A stretch of DNA of 64,000 nucleotides, taken from Burkholderiales bacterium RIFCSPLOWO2_12_FULL_61_40. Lineage in GTDB: Bacteria > Pseudomonadota > Gammaproteobacteria > Burkholderiales > Burkholderiaceae_C. The stretch spans positions 1-64,000 of the forward strand of contig MESI01000017.1 of NCBI GenBank assembly GCA_001770935.1, written 5' to 3'. Made by a program: the position numbers and the translations under genes. The notes beneath the pieces are model-generated. The model searched no databases, was not told where the DNA came from, and was given only the letters and a program-made list of their open reading frames with translations. Below are positions 62,431-64,000 of the stretch, in pieces. How positions within the stretch are numbered: the stretch's first letter is position 1; every line of letters starts with the position of its first letter.

Positions 62431-63024
62431 TCAGTGCACGATCACACTGGGCGGCACGTTGACTGTGGACGGACCTACGTCTTGCAATGGGCCCAGTGGG
62501 TTGGTGTTCACTTCAGTTTCGTTCAACAGGGGTTGCCCACCCCAGGTTCGGTAGACCACCACGTTGTCCACCAGCAAAATGACGGCGTTGAAACGCCACC
62601 CGGTGGTGTCGGTGCGCCGGGAAAAATTGAAAAAATCGGCAAAAAAATTGCCGGTCCGGCGTTTGGCAATGCGCGCAGCCACCACGTCCATGCCCCGGCA
62701 GGCATCACGCGCTTCCAGGCATGCCACAACACCCGCGTCCAAATCACTTTTCGTCAGGACGCTGCCCGGCACAAAGCGCCGCACCACGTCGGCGTGTGTC
62801 AAAAGTGTGGTGTTGGGATGTTTGGCGGGATCAATTCCCATGGCTGTCAGCGTTGCAAGATCGCTTTGCATGGGGCGCAGACCTTCAATGGCGGCGCGGG
62901 CCTCGTCAAAGGTATTGAATGCCGAGGATTCATTTTTGGACTGTGGCAGCAATGAAGCACAGCCCGTCAGCAGCACCAGAGCCCACACCAAGGCGGTCCG
63001 AACGATAAACTTGTAACGCTTCAT
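62431..63024 (-). CDS. Putative lipoprotein
   Basis: 197 residues with signal peptide and lipobox VLLTGCAS. The body (FNTFDEARAAIEGLRPMQSDLATLTAMGIDPAKHPNTTLLTHADVVRRF) and C-terminus have no domain I recognise. It reads like a conserved betaproteobacterial outer-membrane lipoprotein. Between a LuxR regulator and hppA, all on the minus strand; a terminator separates it from hppA. Confidence 0.75.
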   Translation of the reverse strand: MKRYKFIVRTALVWALVLLTGCASLLPQSKNESSAFNTFDEARAAIEGLRPMQSDLATLTAMGIDPAKHPNTTLLTHADVVRRFVPGSVLTKSDLDAGVVACLEARDACRGMDVVAARIAKRRTGNFFADFFNFSRRTDTTGWRFNAVILLVDNVVVYRTWGGQPLLNETEVNTNPLGPLQDVGPSTVNVPPSVIVH

Positions 63025-63042
63025 GATGGTCGAGTATGACGC

Positions 63043-63073
63043 AAAAAAAAGCCCGCGGAAGCGGGCTTTTTTT
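63043..63073. terminator. Bidirectional intrinsic terminator after hppA
   Basis: AAAAAAAA-GCCCGC-GGAA-GCGGGC-TTTTTTT, a perfect 6 bp GC stem with A and T tracts on both sides. It lies 14 bases beyond the hppA stop, so it ends hppA transcription before the lipoprotein gene. Confidence 0.88.
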
Positions 63074-63087
63074 AAGGTTGACCGAGG

Positions 63088-64000
63088 TCAAGCGCCGTGG
63101 ATTTTCATCATCAGGGGCACGATCAGCAGGGCCACGATGTTGATGATTTTGATCAGCGGGTTGACGGCAGGACCTGCGGTGTCTTTGTAGGGATCGCCCA
63201 CCGTGTCACCAGTGACGGCGGCCTTGTGGGTTTCGGAGCCTTTGCCGCCATGGTTGCCATCTTCAATGTACTTCTTGGCATTGTCCCAGGCGCCACCGCC
63301 GGTGCACATGGAAATAGCCACGAACAGACCGGTCACGATGGTGCCCATGAGCAAACCACCCAGGGCGGCAGGGCCCAGGGCCAAGCCCACCACAATGGGG
63401 GCCACAACGGGCAGCAAGCTGGGGATCATCATTTCCTTGATCGCAGCGGTGGTCAGCATATCGACTGCGGTGTCGTATTCAGGCTTGCCCGTGCCATCCA
63501 TGATGCCTTTGATGTCACGGAACTGGCGGCGTACCTCCACCACCACCGACCCGGCGGCGCGGCCGACGGCTTCCATGGCCATGGCGCCGAACAAGTAGGG
63601 AATCAGCCCGCCGATGAACAATCCAATGATGACTTTGGGATCACTCAGGTCAAACTTCACATGGCTGCCCAGGCCTTCGAGCTTGTGGGTGTAATCCGCA
63701 AACAAGACCAATGCCGCCAGGCCGGCCGAACCAATGGCGTAACCCTTGGTCACCGCTTTGGTGGTGTTGCCCACCGCATCCAGGGGGTCAGTGATGTCGC
63801 GCACGCTTTTGGGCATTTCGGACATTTCAGCAATACCGCCGGCGTTGTCGGTGATGGGGCCATAGGCGTCCAGTGCCACCACGATACCGGCCATGCTGAG
63901 CATGGAGGTGGCTGCGATGGCAATGCCGTACAAACCCGCCAGAGAAAACGCTGTCCAGATGGCTGCACACACAAAAATGACCGGCCATGCGGTCGAACGC
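63088..64000 (-). CDS. hppA: Membrane proton-pumping pyrophosphatase, C-terminal part
   Basis: The C-terminal ~303 residues; the frame runs off the window edge (upstream codons read TAWPVIFV before the track's GTG). The loop [20 protein letters not shown] and later [21 protein letters not shown] are hallmark PPi/Mg sites. GNTTKA has lysine where K+-dependent enzymes have alanine, so this is the K+-independent H+-pumping type. It couples PPi hydrolysis to proton export across the membrane. Confidence 0.95.
   Translation of the reverse strand, partial: RSTAWPVIFVCAAIWTAFSLAGLYGIAIAATSMLSMAGIVVALDAYGPITDNAGGIAEMSEMPKSVRDITDPLDAVGNTTKAVTKGYAIGSAGLAALVLFADYTHKLEGLGSHVKFDLSDPKVIIGLFIGGLIPYLFGAMAMEAVGRAAGSVVVEVRRQFRDIKGIMDGTGKPEYDTAVDMLTTAAIKEMMIPSLLPVVAPIVVGLALGPAALGGLLMGTIVTGLFVAISMCTGGGAWDNAKKYIEDGNHGGKGSETHKAAVTGDTVGDPYKDTAGPAVNPLIKIINIVALLIVPLMMKIHGA

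Overview
The window looks like chromosome of a high-GC betaproteobacterium, most likely a member of the Comamonadaceae (Rhodoferax / Polaromonas / Acidovorax type). This rests on protein character (alaS, rho, dnaX, recR, hppA, moaA-mobA-moeA, slyX, thiOSGE), on the AddAB-like repair pair, and on a dispersed ~55 bp repeat (core TAGCTGCTTGCGCATATTCCATAAGGGCTGGAG) that I associate with this family from memory. No database search was possible, so the placement is inference.

Layout. 1-290: a possible gene end and a strong hairpin. 290-1731: two divergent type II toxin-antitoxin modules (HigBA-like and Phd/VapC-like). 1798-5435: a hypothetical gene, a Cache/HAMP/PAS/GGDEF diguanylate cyclase and mtfA. 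5436-7527: the last ~45 codons of a TRAP-transporter large permease, abutted by a low-GC cassette with a TOPRIM-like protein, an ABC/SMC-type ATPase and perhaps a small leading ORF. This split OLD-like arrangement is the best candidate here for an undescribed defence-type system. 7627-13508: alaS, a second diguanylate cyclase, a TlpA-like protein, a Spy-like periplasmic protein and a divergent Crp/Fnr regulator. 13575-16496: a DUF4124-like protein, a broken DUF2269 membrane gene, a membrane protein and a LysR regulator. 16582-19334: ttuD, hyi, tRNA-Gly and a thioredoxin. 19394-23434: a TPP riboswitch with thiO-thiS-thiG-thiE, and convergent thiD. 23575-28347: ferredoxin-NADP reductase, a PfkB kinase, an ECF sigma factor and a two-component system. 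28642-38635: dinG-like helicase, transglutaminase, slyX, two AhpD/CMD proteins, hemH, a membrane glycosyltransferase-like protein, rpmE, rho and trxA. 38682-46276: addB, addA and a YhiN-type flavoprotein. 46591-49589: an outer-membrane protein, a third diguanylate cyclase and an excisionase-like HTH gene. 49677-52812: 4.5S SRP RNA, dnaX, ybaB and recR. 52815-59548: mltD, gloB, a methyltransferase, rnhA and moaA-mobA-moeA. 59646-64000: a transporter remnant, a hybrid histidine kinase, a LuxR-type regulator, a lipoprotein and the 3' part of hppA.

The least ordinary content is small mobile DNA. At least seven copies of the ~55 bp repeat are present; two lie in frame inside dnaX and addA and encode the same peptide theme (PxxMEYAQ...VA). 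A second family is a 101 bp MITE-like element with imperfect terminal inverted repeats and TAA target duplications. It occurs twice: one copy splits codon 3 of the DUF2269 gene and the other is nested inside a copy of the first repeat. dnaX also carries an A9 run whose -1 frame stops four codons on, a plausible way to make a gamma-like short product.

Most ORF-track entries are antisense or frame shadows of these genes and are omitted. Starts were moved inward where a conserved N-terminus or a visible Shine-Dalgarno sequence supported it.
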